Of a stretch of DNA of 38,501 nt, positions 7,851 through 16,402 are shown in pieces (the first letter of the stretch is position 1; each line of letters starts with the position of its first letter). The stretch covers positions 1 to 38,501 of the forward strand of contig JABFWJ010000319.1 of NCBI GenBank assembly GCA_013362295.1, read 5' to 3'. The notes under the pieces were generated by a model. The model was not told where the DNA came from. It saw only the letters and a list, made by a program, of their open reading frames with translations, and did not search any database. A program made the position numbers and the translations under genes. This stretch comes from Thermoleophilia bacterium (GTDB taxonomy: Bacteria; Actinomycetota; Thermoleophilia; Gaiellales; Gaiellaceae).

Positions 7851-9125
7851 GTGCTCCAACTCGTCAACGTCGGGCACAAGTCGCTCGGCGACTACGCGAC
7901 CCTCGCCTCGCGCGGGCTGATGGACGAGATCCGTCGGCTCGCGGAACCACTCCAGGGGAAGCGCGTCGCGCATGTGTCCGCGACCGCGTTCGGCGGCGGT
8001 GTCGCCGAGATCAACTACACCCTCGTACCGCTGATGGTCGATGCGGGGCTGGATGTCGAGTGGCGCATCATCAGAGGGGCCGAGGATTTCTTCAACGTCA
8101 CCAAGTCGATCCACAACGCGCTGCAGGGCGATCCGCGGTCGCTGACGACGGAGGAGCAGGCGATCTTCCGGCGCTACAACGAGCTCAACGCCGCGGAGTT
8201 TCCGGCGGATGACTACGACTTCGTGATCATCCACGACCCGCAGCCGATCGCGATCATCGACTCGTTCCCCGACCGAGGCACGCGCTGGATCTGGCGCGGC
8301 CACATCGACTTCTCGACGCCGAACGCCGAGGTGATGGCGTTTCTCCTGCCGTCGCTGCGCCGGTACGACGACGCGATCTTCCACATGCACGAGTACCTCC
8401 CGTCGGCCGACGGCCTCCCCGAGGCCGTGATCTGGCCGCCGGCCATCGACCCGCTGACGCCGAAGAACATGGCCCTCTCACCCGAGGACGCCTCGTACAT
8501 CCTCGACCAGTTCGGCATCGACGTCGAGCGGCCGCTCCTCTGTCAGGTGTCGCGCTTCGATCCATGGAAGGACCCGCTGGGCGTGATCGACGCGTATCGG
8601 GCGGTCAAGCAACGGATCCCGCAGGTGCAGCTGGCGCTCGTCGGCTCGATGGCGCACGACGATCCCGAGGGCTGGGAGTACTACAACCGCACGCTCGAGC
8701 ACGCGGCGGACGATCCTGACATCTTCGTGCTGAGCAACATGAACAACGTCGGTGCCGTCGAGGTGAACGCGTTCCAGGTGCACTCGTCCGTGGTGATCCA
8801 GAAGTCGATCAAGGAGGGGTTCGGCCTCACGGTGACGGAAGCGCTCTGGAAGGCGCGTCCCACCGTCGCCGGGCGGGTCGGCGGCATCGTCGCGCAGATC
8901 ACCGACGGCGAGACGGGTTGGCTCGTCGACTCGTCCGCGGAGTGCGCGCAGGCGTGCATCGAGATCCTCCGCGACCCGGCCGAGGCGCGCACGCGGGCGC
9001 TGAAGGGGAAGGAGCACGTGCGCCGGCACTTCCTCACGCCGCGCCTGCTGCGCGACTGGCTCGTCCTCTTCAACCGCCTGGCAGGCAACGAGACGGGCGG
9101 CAGTACGATCACCGTCGTTCGATGA
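7851..9125 (+). CDS. Trehalose synthase-like GT4 glycosyltransferase (TreT family)
   Basis: Protein of 424 residues resembling trehalose glycosyltransferring synthase, which joins NDP-glucose and glucose to make trehalose. Characteristic stretches are VGHKSLGDY, TAFGGGVAEI, the FFNVTKSIHNALQG segment, and the C-terminal GFGLTVTEALWKARP nucleotide-sugar site. The GTG start is fixed by an in-frame TAA immediately before it (7848-7850). There is no Shine-Dalgarno sequence, and the upstream 30 bases are buried in the predicted helix of the inverted repeat. It overlaps the next, GT20-family gene by four bases. The exact donor and acceptor are inferred; related GT4 enzymes include trehalose phosphorylase. 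Confidence 0.82.
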   Translation: MLQLVNVGHKSLGDYATLASRGLMDEIRRLAEPLQGKRVAHVSATAFGGGVAEINYTLVPLMVDAGLDVEWRIIRGAEDFFNVTKSIHNALQGDPRSLTTEEQAIFRRYNELNAAEFPADDYDFVIIHDPQPIAIIDSFPDRGTRWIWRGHIDFSTPNAEVMAFLLPSLRRYDDAIFHMHEYLPSADGLPEAVIWPPAIDPLTPKNMALSPEDASYILDQFGIDVERPLLCQVSRFDPWKDPLGVIDAYRAVKQRIPQVQLALVGSMAHDDPEGWEYYNRTLEHAADDPDIFVLSNMNNVGAVEVNAFQVHSSVVIQKSIKEGFGLTVTEALWKARPTVAGRVGGIVAQITDGETGWLVDSSAECAQACIEILRDPAEARTRALKGKEHVRRHFLTPRLLRDWLVLFNRLAGNETGGSTITVVR

Positions 9126-10486
9126 CCGGCCGGCGCCACCGCCTGATCATCGTCTCGAACCGCGGGCCCGTCACGTACGACCGCGACGCGAACGGCGCGC
9201 GCGTCGAGCGGCGCGGCGCGGGCGGGCTCGTGACGGCGCTGCGCGGGCTGCGCGAGCATCACGACGTGACGTGGATCGCGAGCGCGACGACGGACGAGGA
9301 CCGCGTCGTCGCGGGCGAAGGGAGGCACGACGTCGTGATGGTCGCGCACGATCCCCAGGCCTACGACCTCTACTACAACGTCGTCGCCAACCCGATGCTC
9401 TGGTTCATCCAGCACTCGCTGTGGGGGCCCGCGACCACGCCCGTCGTCGGACGGGAGCTGCACGAGGCGTGGCACCAGGGATACGAGACTGTCAACAGGA
9501 GGTTCGCCGAGGCGGTCGTTGCCGAATTGGACAACGATCCCGACGCCACCGTCTTCTTCCACGACTACCACCTGTATCTCGCGCCGCGTATGGTGCGCGA
9601 GCTCCGGCCCGACGCGAGGCTCGCGCACTTCGTGCACATTCCTTGGCCCGTCGACTGGACCGTCCTGCCTGTCGCAATGCGCCGCGCGGTGCACGAGGGC
9701 CTGCTCGCGAACGACGTCGTCGGCTTCCACACGGCGCGCTGGGCGCGCAACTTCGAGCGCAGTTGCGACGACGTCTGCGGCAGCTGCGGCCGGACGGAAG
9801 TCACCAACCATCCGATCTCGATCGACGTCGACGAGTTCGAGCGTCTACGCGACTCCGAGCGCGTGCTGGCCGCCGAAGACGCGCTGCAACGACCCGAGAA
9901 GCTCGTCGTCCGCGTCGACCGCACCGATCCGTCGAAGAACATCGTCCGCGGACTGCGCGCTTTCGGGATCCTGCTCGACGAGCACCCTGAATGGCGCGGG
10001 CGCGTCAAGCTCCTCGCACGGCTCGATCCCTCGCGCGAGAAGATTGCGGAGTACCTCACCTATCGCGAGGCGATCGACGCCGAAGCGCGTGCCGTCGGCG
10101 AGCGGCATCCGGGGGCCGTTGAGCTCCAGGTCGCCGACGCCTTTCCGCAGTCGGTCGCCGCCTACAAGCAGTACGACGTCCTGTTCGTCAATCCGGTCTA
10201 CGACGGGATGAACCTCGTCGCCAAGGAGGGGCCGCTGGTGAACGAACGGGACGGCGTGCTGGTGCTCTCCGAGAACGCGGGTGCGCACGACGAGCTCGGG
10301 GAATGGGCCGTGACGGTGAATCCGTTCGACGTCTGGGAGCAGGCGGAGGCGCTGCACGCGGCGCTCTCGATGGACGCCGGCGAGCGGCGCCGGCGCGCGG
10401 GTGCGATCCGGTCGCAGGTCCGGGAGAACGACGTTGCGAAGTGGGTCCGGGGGCTTCTCTCCGACCTGGACCGCGTCTCGGCGTAA
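9122..10486 (+). CDS. otsA: Trehalose-6-phosphate synthase-type GT20 glycosyltransferase
   Basis: Protein of 454 residues of the OtsA family, expected to make trehalose 6-phosphate from NDP-glucose and glucose 6-phosphate. Visible motifs are IVSNRGPV, GAGGLVTAL, HDYHLYLAPRMVR, HIPWPVDW, a VDRTDPSKNI segment in place of VDRLDYxKGI, and NPVYDGMNLVAKE. The start is the ATG overlapping the upstream stop (ATGA), so it is coupled to the TreT-like gene. No OtsB phosphatase is encoded nearby, so it must be elsewhere or the product differs. Glucosylglycerol-phosphate synthase belongs to the same family and cannot be excluded, given the altered sugar-phosphate segment. Confidence 0.85.
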   Translation: MTGRRHRLIIVSNRGPVTYDRDANGARVERRGAGGLVTALRGLREHHDVTWIASATTDEDRVVAGEGRHDVVMVAHDPQAYDLYYNVVANPMLWFIQHSLWGPATTPVVGRELHEAWHQGYETVNRRFAEAVVAELDNDPDATVFFHDYHLYLAPRMVRELRPDARLAHFVHIPWPVDWTVLPVAMRRAVHEGLLANDVVGFHTARWARNFERSCDDVCGSCGRTEVTNHPISIDVDEFERLRDSERVLAAEDALQRPEKLVVRVDRTDPSKNIVRGLRAFGILLDEHPEWRGRVKLLARLDPSREKIAEYLTYREAIDAEARAVGERHPGAVELQVADAFPQSVAAYKQYDVLFVNPVYDGMNLVAKEGPLVNERDGVLVLSENAGAHDELGEWAVTVNPFDVWEQAEALHAALSMDAGERRRRAGAIRSQVRENDVAKWVRGLLSDLDRVSA

Positions 10487-10489
10487 CCT
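10484..10489 (+). promoter_or_regulatory. Possible -10 element (TAACCT) for the aldehyde dehydrogenase gene
   Basis: TAACCT begins on the TAA stop codon of the otsA-like gene and lies 6 bases before the ATG at 10496. This spacing predicts a leaderless transcript. No Shine-Dalgarno sequence is present. Confidence 0.45.
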
Positions 10490-10495
10490 TCCGCC

Positions 10496-12028
10496 ATGGC
10501 GGTCGCCGCGTCCGGTGAGCTCCACGTTGTCAACCCGGCAACACTCGAGCCCGTCGGGTCGGTTGCGACGACCGATCCCACCGCCGTGCAGGAGCTCGTC
10601 ACCGAGGCGAAGCTCGCGCAGGAGCCGTGGGGCGACTCCTCACTCGCGGACCGCCGCGCGCTGCTCGTCGAGGTCGCCGACGTGCTGCTCGATCGCGCGG
10701 ACGGGATCGCGGACACGGTCGTCGCCGAGACGGGCAAGCCTCGCGTCGAGGCCTTCACGACCGAGCTCTTCCCCGCAGTCGACGCGCTGGTCTGGCTCGC
10801 GAAGAACGCGCCGAAGCTGCTCGCTCCCGAGCGCGTCGGGTACCCGCAGCTGCATCTGAAGCACAAGCGGGCGACGCTCCGGTACGAGCCGATCGGCGTC
10901 GTCGGCGTGATCTCTCCCTGGAACTTCCCCTTCGCGATCCCGTTCACTCAGGTCGCCTATGCGCTCGCGGCCGGAAACGCGGTCGTGCTCAAGCCATCCG
11001 AGCTCACGCCGCTCTCGGGCGCGCTCGTTGCCGAGCTCTTCGCGTCCGCCGGCGCGCCGGTCCGCGTCGCGCAGGGCGGCGGGAACGTCGGTGAGGCGCT
11101 CGTCCGGGCGCGCGGTCTCGGCAAGGTCGTGTTCACCGGCTCCGCCGAGGTGGGCCGCCTGGTCGCGGCGAGCGCCGGCGAGCGCCTCGTCCCGGTGACG
11201 CTCGAGCTCGGCGGCAAGGATCCGATGGTCGTGCTCGACGACGCCGACCTCGCGCGCGCGGTCGACGGCGCGTTGTGGGCATCGTTCCTGAACTGCGGAC
11301 AGGTGTGCTCGGGCGTCGAGCGCATCTACGTGCAGAGCGCGCTCTACGAGCCGTTCGTCGAGGAGCTCACCCGCAAGGCGCGCGAGCTCGACCTCGGCCC
11401 TCTGATCTCGGAAGAGCAGCGCGACAAGGTCGCAGCGCTCGTCGACGATGCGATCGCGCAGGGAGCCCGCGCGCTCACGGGCGGCCGGGCGCGGCCGGGA
11501 GCCGGGTGGTTCTACGAGCCCACGGTGCTCACCGAGGTGCCGCGCAGCGCGCGCATCGAGCACGACGAGACGTTCGGGCCCGTCGTCACCGTCGCGCGTG
11601 TTGCCGACGACGCCGCTGCGGTCCGCGCGGCCAACGAGACGAGCTTCGGGCTCGGCGCCTCCGTGTGGACGCGCGACGCGGAGCGGGCAGGGCGCATCGC
11701 GCGCCGGTTGCGGGCAGGCACCGTCTGGCACAACGACCACGCGTACTCGTACGCGTCCTCGCAGGCGACATGGGGCGGCCGTGGCGAATCCGGCTTCGGG
11801 CGCACGCATTCCAGGCACGGCCTTTACGACCTCACCTCCCCCAAGTTCGTCGACCGCGACTCGGGGCGTGTGCCGGTCCCCTGGTGGTTTCCCTATGACG
11901 ACGCGGCGGCGGACGCGTTCCGCGGCGCGCTGCGTGTGCTCTACTCCGACGGGATCGCAGCCCGTGCGCGCGCCGCCTGGAGCGAGCGTCGCGCACTGCT
12001 CGCGCTCGCGAAGAGGTATCGGCGGTGA
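10496..12028 (+). CDS. NAD(P)-dependent aldehyde dehydrogenase
   Basis: Aldehyde dehydrogenase of 510 residues oxidising an aldehyde to its acid. Key residues are Asn143 (PWNFPF), Glu237 (LELGGK), catalytic Cys271 (GQVCSG) and the EHDETFGPV segment. KPSELTP and FTGSAEVG mark the cofactor-binding fold. Length and motifs fit the succinate-semialdehyde or benzaldehyde dehydrogenase type, but the substrate cannot be read from the sequence. A C-terminal extension of about 40 residues beyond the core is rich in Arg and Ala. Its stop overlaps the moaC start (GTGA), making it the first gene of a coupled run reaching ccmB. Confidence 0.92.
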   Translation: MAVAASGELHVVNPATLEPVGSVATTDPTAVQELVTEAKLAQEPWGDSSLADRRALLVEVADVLLDRADGIADTVVAETGKPRVEAFTTELFPAVDALVWLAKNAPKLLAPERVGYPQLHLKHKRATLRYEPIGVVGVISPWNFPFAIPFTQVAYALAAGNAVVLKPSELTPLSGALVAELFASAGAPVRVAQGGGNVGEALVRARGLGKVVFTGSAEVGRLVAASAGERLVPVTLELGGKDPMVVLDDADLARAVDGALWASFLNCGQVCSGVERIYVQSALYEPFVEELTRKARELDLGPLISEEQRDKVAALVDDAIAQGARALTGGRARPGAGWFYEPTVLTEVPRSARIEHDETFGPVVTVARVADDAAAVRAANETSFGLGASVWTRDAERAGRIARRLRAGTVWHNDHAYSYASSQATWGGRGESGFGRTHSRHGLYDLTSPKFVDRDSGRVPVPWWFPYDDAAADAFRGALRVLYSDGIAARARAAWSERRALLALAKRYRR

Positions 12029-12498
12029 GGAACGAGCTTTCGCATGTCGACGAGACGGGCAGCGTGCGCATGGTCGATGTGGGAGCGAAACCGCCGCAGC
12101 GCCGGCGCGCGGTGGCGCGCGCCGTCGTGCACATGGCGCCGGAGACGGCGGTGCGGCTGCGCGACCTCCCGAAGGGCGACGCCCTGACGACCGCGCAGCT
12201 GGCCGGGATCATGGCGGCGAAGCGGACGTCCGAGCTGATCCCGCTCTGCCACCCGCTGCCGCTCACGCACGTCGAGGTCGACACGAACGTGCTCGAGGAC
12301 GGCGTCGAGATCGTGGCGTCGGCGGAGACGACCGCCCGGACCGGCGTCGAGATGGAAGCGCTCACGGCAGCCTCGGTGGCGGCGCTCACCGTCTACGACA
12401 TGGCGAAGGCGGTCGACAAGGCAATGAGCTTCGCGGTCGAGCTCGTCGAGAAGGTCAAGGCCGACGTAGGCTCGACGAAGTCGCCGGAGGAACCGTGA
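12025..12498 (+). CDS. moaC: Cyclic pyranopterin monophosphate synthase MoaC
   Basis: MoaC converts the MoaA product to cyclic pyranopterin monophosphate, the first committed part of molybdenum cofactor synthesis. The 157 residues include the family-defining MVDVGAK start, the KGDALTTAQLAGIMAAKRT stretch, the conserved LCHPLPLTH, TGVEMEALTA and YDMAKAVDK. The GTG start overlaps the aldehyde dehydrogenase stop, and its stop overlaps the mogA GTG. The family's catalytic Lys and Asp region (YDMxKAxDK) is intact. No moaA, moaD or moaE is in the window. Confidence 0.97.
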   Translation: MRNELSHVDETGSVRMVDVGAKPPQRRRAVARAVVHMAPETAVRLRDLPKGDALTTAQLAGIMAAKRTSELIPLCHPLPLTHVEVDTNVLEDGVEIVASAETTARTGVEMEALTAASVAALTVYDMAKAVDKAMSFAVELVEKVKADVGSTKSPEEP

Positions 12499-12980
12499 AC
12501 GCCGCCGTCCTCACCATCTCGGACCGGGTGTCGCGCGGCGCCGTCGAGGACACCAGCGGCGACCTCCTCGACGAGCTGCTTCGCGGCGACGGGTACGACG
12601 TCGAGCGGCGCGTCGTCGCCGACGAGGCGGAGCGGATCGCGGCGTCGATCGAGGAGCTCGCCGCTGGGGCGGCGCTCGTCCTGACGACCGGGGGCACCGG
12701 CCTCGGGCCGCGCGACGTGACGCCCGAGGCGACCCGCACCGTGCTGCAGCGCGAGGCGCCCGGGATCGCCGAGGCCCTGCGCGCGGACTCGATCGCGAAG
12801 ACGCCGCACGGTCTCCTCTCGAGAGGCGTTGCCGGCGTCGTCGGGCGGACGCTCGTGGTCAACCTGCCGGGCTCGCCGGGCGGTTGCCGCGACGGCTACG
12901 CCGTGCTGCGGCCCGCGCTCGGGCATGCACTGTCGCTTCTCGCCGACGAGCCGACGCGTCATGCGCAAACCTCTCCGTGA
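12495..12980 (+). CDS. mogA: Molybdopterin adenylyltransferase MogA/MoaB
   Basis: MogA-type protein of 161 residues that adenylates molybdopterin before MoeA inserts molybdenum. It shows VLTISDR at the N-terminus, DTSGDLL, the signature TTGGTGLGPRDVTPEAT and the NLPGSPGG loop. The GTG at 12495 gives a four-base overlap with moaC and matches the family's N-terminus; the frame is open far upstream, but that part is a shadow of the dehydrogenase gene. MoaB proteins share this fold, so mogA versus moaB naming is uncertain. Confidence 0.93.
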   Translation: MNAAVLTISDRVSRGAVEDTSGDLLDELLRGDGYDVERRVVADEAERIAASIEELAAGAALVLTTGGTGLGPRDVTPEATRTVLQREAPGIAEALRADSIAKTPHGLLSRGVAGVVGRTLVVNLPGSPGGCRDGYAVLRPALGHALSLLADEPTRHAQTSP

Positions 12981-13825
12981 TGCGCGTCGCCCGCCTCTAC
13001 TACCGGCTCGTCAAGTTCGAGCACACGATCTTCGCGCTGCCGGTCGCGTACGTCGGCGCGTTCCTCGCCGTCGGCGGGATCCCGTCGGCCCACGACCTGC
13101 TGTGGATCACCGTCGCGATGGTCGGTGCGCGCTCGCTCGCGATGGCCCTCAACCGGCTGATCGACGCCCGCATCGACGCGGCCAACCCCCGCACCGCGAC
13201 ACGCGAGCTGCCGACGGGGACACTGAGCACGCCGGCCGTCGCCGCGTTCTGCCTCGTCTCGCTCGTCGTCTACCTCGTCGCCGTGTGGCAGCTCGACCCG
13301 CTCGTCCGGTGGCTCTCGCCCGTGCCCGTCCTGGCCTTCGTCGTCTACCCGTACCTCAAGCGGTTCACGTGGCTCTGCCACCTGTGGCTGGGGGCGGTCG
13401 ACGGTCTCGCGCCGATCGGGGCGTGGGCCGCGATCAAGGGCCAGCTCCCGTGGCAGGCCTGGGCCCTCGGCGCTGCCGTCGGCGCCTGGGTCGCCGGCTT
13501 CGACCTCTTCTACTCGCTCTTCGACGTCGAGGTCGATCGCGAGCAGGGACTTCACTCGTGGGCGACGCGCTTCGGAGAGCGCGGCGCGTTCACCGGCGCC
13601 CGCTTGCTCCACCTCGCGACGATCGTGCTGCTGGCGGCGGCGGGCCTCGGCCTGCACGTCGGCTTTCTCTACTGGCTGGGCGTCCTGATCGTCGCGGGCC
13701 TGCTCTTCTACGAGCACACGCTCGTCCGCCCGGGCGATCTGCACAGGCTCGACGCGGCGTTCTTCACGATGAACGGCGTCATCTCGGTCGCGTTCTTCGC
13801 GTTCGTGCTCGCCGACGTCTTGTGA
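12980..13825 (+). CDS. UbiA-family prenyltransferase (possible MqnP-type menaquinone enzyme)
   Basis: Integral membrane prenyltransferase of 281 residues, attaching a polyprenyl chain to an aromatic acceptor. Both Mg-diphosphate sites are present: Asn58-Asp62-Asp66 (NRLIDARIDA) and Asp175-Tyr178-Asp182-Asp186 (DLFYSLFDVEVD). About eight or nine transmembrane helices are expected. The start could be the ATG at 12980 (one-base overlap with mogA) or the GTG at 12977 (four-base overlap). UbiA-like enzymes near no ubiquinone genes are often MqnP of the futalosine menaquinone route; that is an inference. It lies two genes upstream of the heme exporter genes. Confidence 0.88.
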   Translation: MRVARLYYRLVKFEHTIFALPVAYVGAFLAVGGIPSAHDLLWITVAMVGARSLAMALNRLIDARIDAANPRTATRELPTGTLSTPAVAAFCLVSLVVYLVAVWQLDPLVRWLSPVPVLAFVVYPYLKRFTWLCHLWLGAVDGLAPIGAWAAIKGQLPWQAWALGAAVGAWVAGFDLFYSLFDVEVDREQGLHSWATRFGERGAFTGARLLHLATIVLLAAAGLGLHVGFLYWLGVLIVAGLLFYEHTLVRPGDLHRLDAAFFTMNGVISVAFFAFVLADVL

Positions 13826-14538
13826 TCGTCGGCCTGCTGCATCCCGGCGAGATGGGCGCGTCGGTCGGCCGGGTGCTGCAGGGAAACGGGCACGAGGTCC
13901 TGTGGGCGTCGGAGGGTCGAAGCGCGGCGACGCACGAGCGTGCACAGGCCTTCCGCGACGCGAGCTCGATACGCGAGCTGGTGCGCGAGGTCGACGTCGT
14001 CTTCTCCGTCTGCCCGCCGCACGCCGCGCTCGACGTCGCTCGCGCCGTGCAGGGCTTCGACGGCATCTACGTCGACGGCAACGCGATCTCGCCGATGCGG
14101 GCGCGCGAGGTCGCGGCTCTCCATCCCCGCTTCGTCGACGGCGGCATCGTCGGCGGCCCGCCCGACGAGCCGGGGACGACGCTCTATCTGTCGGGCGCCG
14201 AGGCGGCGACGATCGCCGCGCTCTGCTCCGGCTCGAACCTCGAGCCGCGCGTCATCGTCGACGCCTCCGCCGTGAAGATGGTCTACGCGGCGTGGTCGAA
14301 GGGCACAGCGGCGATGCTGCTCGCGATCAGGGAGGTGGCGCAGCGCCTCGGCGTGGAGGAGGAGTGGCGTCTCGCCACACCCGAGCTCGCGGAGCCGCTC
14401 GCGCGCGCGGAGCGCGCGTCGGCGACGAAGGGCTGGCGCTGGATCGGCGAGATGGAAGAGATCGCCGAGACCTTTGCGGCCGTGGGGCAGCCCGCAGGCT
14501 TTCACCGCGCGGCGGCCGAGGTGTACCGCGCGTCGTGA
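13822..14538 (+). CDS. NAD(P)-binding 6-phosphogluconate dehydrogenase-like protein
   Basis: Protein of 238 residues with an N-terminal Rossmann fold (IVGLLHPGEMGASVG) as in beta-hydroxyacid dehydrogenases. FSVCPPHAALDVA and YVDGNAISP follow, then FVDGGIVGGPP, which resembles the substrate loop of the family. The C-terminal helical part (about 150-238) resembles the DUF1932 domain, with a Lys in the SAVKMVYAAWSKG stretch. It overlaps both neighbours by four bases. The substrate is unknown, and the link to the flanking ubiA-like and ccmA genes may only be transcriptional. Confidence 0.8.
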   Translation: MIVGLLHPGEMGASVGRVLQGNGHEVLWASEGRSAATHERAQAFRDASSIRELVREVDVVFSVCPPHAALDVARAVQGFDGIYVDGNAISPMRAREVAALHPRFVDGGIVGGPPDEPGTTLYLSGAEAATIAALCSGSNLEPRVIVDASAVKMVYAAWSKGTAAMLLAIREVAQRLGVEEEWRLATPELAEPLARAERASATKGWRWIGEMEEIAETFAAVGQPAGFHRAAAEVYRAS

Positions 14539-15107
14539 TCCGCGCCCGCGGACTCGCGAAGCGCTACGGCGACCGCCGCATCTTCGCCGGGCTGGACGTC
14601 GACGTTCCGGACGGCGGCTTCCTGCTCGTCACCGGGCCGAACGGCTCCGGCAAGACGACATTGCTGCGCGTGCTCGCGGGCCTCGCGGCGCCGACGGCGG
14701 GCGAGCTCGAGTTGCCGCCGAGGCAGACGGTCGGCTATCTCGGTCACGACCCGCTCGTCTACCGCGAGCTGACGCCGCTCGAGAACCTCGCGCTCTTCGC
14801 CCGCCTCTACCGCCTGCCGGAACGCGGCGAGCGCGTGGGCATGCTGCTCGAGCGCTTCGGTCTGTGGGACGTGCGCCACGAGCGGGTGTCGACGTTCTCC
14901 CGCGGCATGCAGCAGCGGCTCGGCCTCTGCCGCGTGCTACTGCCCGAGCCTTCGCACCTGCTGCTCGACGAGCCCTACAACGCCCTCGACGCCCAGGGCG
15001 CGGCACTCCTCGACGACGTGTTCGTGGAGGAGCGGACGAGGGTGGTGGCGACGCACGATCCCGCACGCGTCGAACGTCTCGCGACCGACCGGCTCGCGTT
15101 CGCATGA
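14535..15107 (+). CDS. ccmA: ABC transporter ATPase, heme exporter CcmA
   Basis: Small ATPase of 190 residues for the CcmABCD complex that releases heme-loaded CcmE during cytochrome c maturation. Walker A is GPNGSGKTT, the ABC signature is FSRGMQQR, Walker B is HLLLDEPYNALD, and the switch His is in ATHDP. The GTG start overlaps the upstream gene, and the stop overlaps the ccmB ATG. Naming rests on the compact size and the adjacent ccmB; ABC ATPases alone are hard to separate. ccmC and a ccmD-like gene follow after a regulator and a cytochrome gene. Confidence 0.9.
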   Translation: MIRARGLAKRYGDRRIFAGLDVDVPDGGFLLVTGPNGSGKTTLLRVLAGLAAPTAGELELPPRQTVGYLGHDPLVYRELTPLENLALFARLYRLPERGERVGMLLERFGLWDVRHERVSTFSRGMQQRLGLCRVLLPEPSHLLLDEPYNALDAQGAALLDDVFVEERTRVVATHDPARVERLATDRLAFA

Positions 15108-15721
15108 ACTACGTCTCCGACGTCGCCGCGCTGGCGCGGAAGGATCTGCTGCTCGAGCTGCGCGCGAAGGAGACGCTGCCGTCGATGCTCCTCTTCGTCG
15201 TCTCGGCGCTCGCGATCTTCCACTTCGCGCTGCCGCGCGGGACGAGCGACGTCGCGGCCCGCGGCCTGCTGTGGTCGGCGCTCGTCTTCACGGCGCTGCT
15301 CGGGCTCACGCGCGCCTTCGTCGCCGAGCGCGAGCAGGGCATGTTCGACGCGCTCGTCCTGACGCCGGTCGACCGCAGCGCGATCTGGCTCGGCAAGGCG
15401 ATCGCGGTGCTCGCGTTCCTCGTCGCGGCGGAGATCGTCGCGCTCCCCGCGTTCGCCGCGTTCTTCCACGGGCTGAACGGGCGAACGGTCGCGGCCGTGG
15501 CGCTCGCCGATCTCGGCATCTGCACCGTCGGCACCCTCTTCGGCGCGATGGCGGTGGCCGGCCGCGCGCGCGAGCTCCTCCTACCGCTCCTCTTCCTGCC
15601 GACGGCGATCCCGATCGTGGTCGGCGGCGTCGGCGGGTATCTCTGGTTCCTCGCCCTCTACGACGCGATCTTCGGCCTGCTCAGCTGGGCCGCGTTCGAG
15701 TACGTCGTCGTGGAGACCTGA
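15104..15721 (+). CDS. ccmB: Heme exporter permease CcmB
   Basis: Permease of 205 residues with six predicted membrane spans, working with CcmA. The N-terminus (ALARKDLLLELRAKE) and the EREQGMFDALVLTPVD segment after the second helix are typical of CcmB, as is the final region ending in FEYVVVE. It overlaps ccmA by four bases. A GC-rich hairpin lies just after the stop codon, so the long coupled run starting at 10496 may end here. Confidence 0.92.
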   Translation: MNYVSDVAALARKDLLLELRAKETLPSMLLFVVSALAIFHFALPRGTSDVAARGLLWSALVFTALLGLTRAFVAEREQGMFDALVLTPVDRSAIWLGKAIAVLAFLVAAEIVALPAFAAFFHGLNGRTVAAVALADLGICTVGTLFGAMAVAGRARELLLPLLFLPTAIPIVVGGVGGYLWFLALYDAIFGLLSWAAFEYVVVET

Positions 15722-15723
15722 AC

Positions 15724-15738
15724 CGCCGACGTCCGGCG
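15724..15738 (+). other. Short hairpin after ccmB
   Basis: CGCCG (15724-15728) and CGGCG (15734-15738) pair around ACGTC. No T tract follows, so termination is doubtful; it might instead be a regulator site before the Crp/Fnr-type gene. Confidence 0.35.
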
Positions 15739-15751
15739 AGCGTAGTGCCTC

Positions 15752-16402
15752 ATGATGGCCGTCGGTCCGCCAACCAGCACCTCGATCTTCTGCTCCCTCG
15801 GCTCGCCGGATGTCGACGCGCTGCTCGCGGAGGCGCCGGTCGTCGAGCTCGGCGCGGGCGACGTCGCCGGGCCCGCGCAGCTCGCCGAGGCCTGCCTGCT
15901 CGTGGTCGAGTCCGGGCTCGCACTGATCCGCAGCCGGCAGCCGGGTACGTTTCGCGAGGTCGTCGTCTGCCACGCCGGCCCCGGGGCCGTCCTCCTCCCG
16001 CCGCGCGCCGGCGAGGTGGTGGCGACGCTCGTGCCGACGCGTGTCACGCTTCTGACGCCCGGGCTGCGCGACCGGCTGCTGCAGATTCCGGACGCCGCAG
16101 CGCTTCTCTTCGACGCGCTCGCCGCCACGATCCGGCAGAAGCACCGCACGATTGCGGCCCTCGCGTGGCCCCATCATCTCGACCGCGTGCGCGCAAAGCT
16201 GCTCCAGCTCGCCGCGGAGCACGGAGTCGTCGGCCGCGACGGGATCCGGCTCGACCTGCCGCTGACGCATGCGTTGCTCGCCGAGATGACCGGCTCCGCG
16301 CGCGAGACGGTGACACGTGCGATCGACGACCTGCAGGAAGAGGGGCTCGTCGTCCGCCGAGGGCGCACCTACCGGCTGGCGGTGGATCCGAACGACCTGT
16401 GA
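15752..16402 (+). CDS. Crp/Fnr-family transcriptional regulator
   Basis: Regulator of 216 residues: an N-terminal cyclic-nucleotide-type beta-roll (about 10-120), a long dimerisation helix (about 122-145) and a C-terminal winged helix with recognition region MTGSARETVTRAIDDL. The N-terminal Cys14 is single; there is no FNR cysteine cluster, so an iron-sulfur oxygen sensor is unlikely. The roll lacks an obvious cAMP phosphate-binding motif. Two adjacent ATGs (15752, 15755) are possible starts. It lies between ccmB and a diheme cytochrome gene, so control of cytochrome c production is a reasonable inference. Ligand unknown. Confidence 0.87.
   Translation: MMAVGPPTSTSIFCSLGSPDVDALLAEAPVVELGAGDVAGPAQLAEACLLVVESGLALIRSRQPGTFREVVVCHAGPGAVLLPPRAGEVVATLVPTRVTLLTPGLRDRLLQIPDAAALLFDALAATIRQKHRTIAALAWPHHLDRVRAKLLQLAAEHGVVGRDGIRLDLPLTHALLAEMTGSARETVTRAIDDLQEEGLVVRRGRTYRLAVDPNDL

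Noticed and set aside
7671..7860. Target-site duplication flanking the inverted repeat, as for a transposed MITE
   Set aside because: The bases just outside the repeat (ACTTGGC and GTGCTCC) do not match each other.
8918..9121. N-terminal extension of the otsA-like gene by 68 codons
   Set aside because: It would lie inside the trehalose synthase gene in another frame with Arg-rich sequence; the GT20 homology begins at the ATG at 9122.
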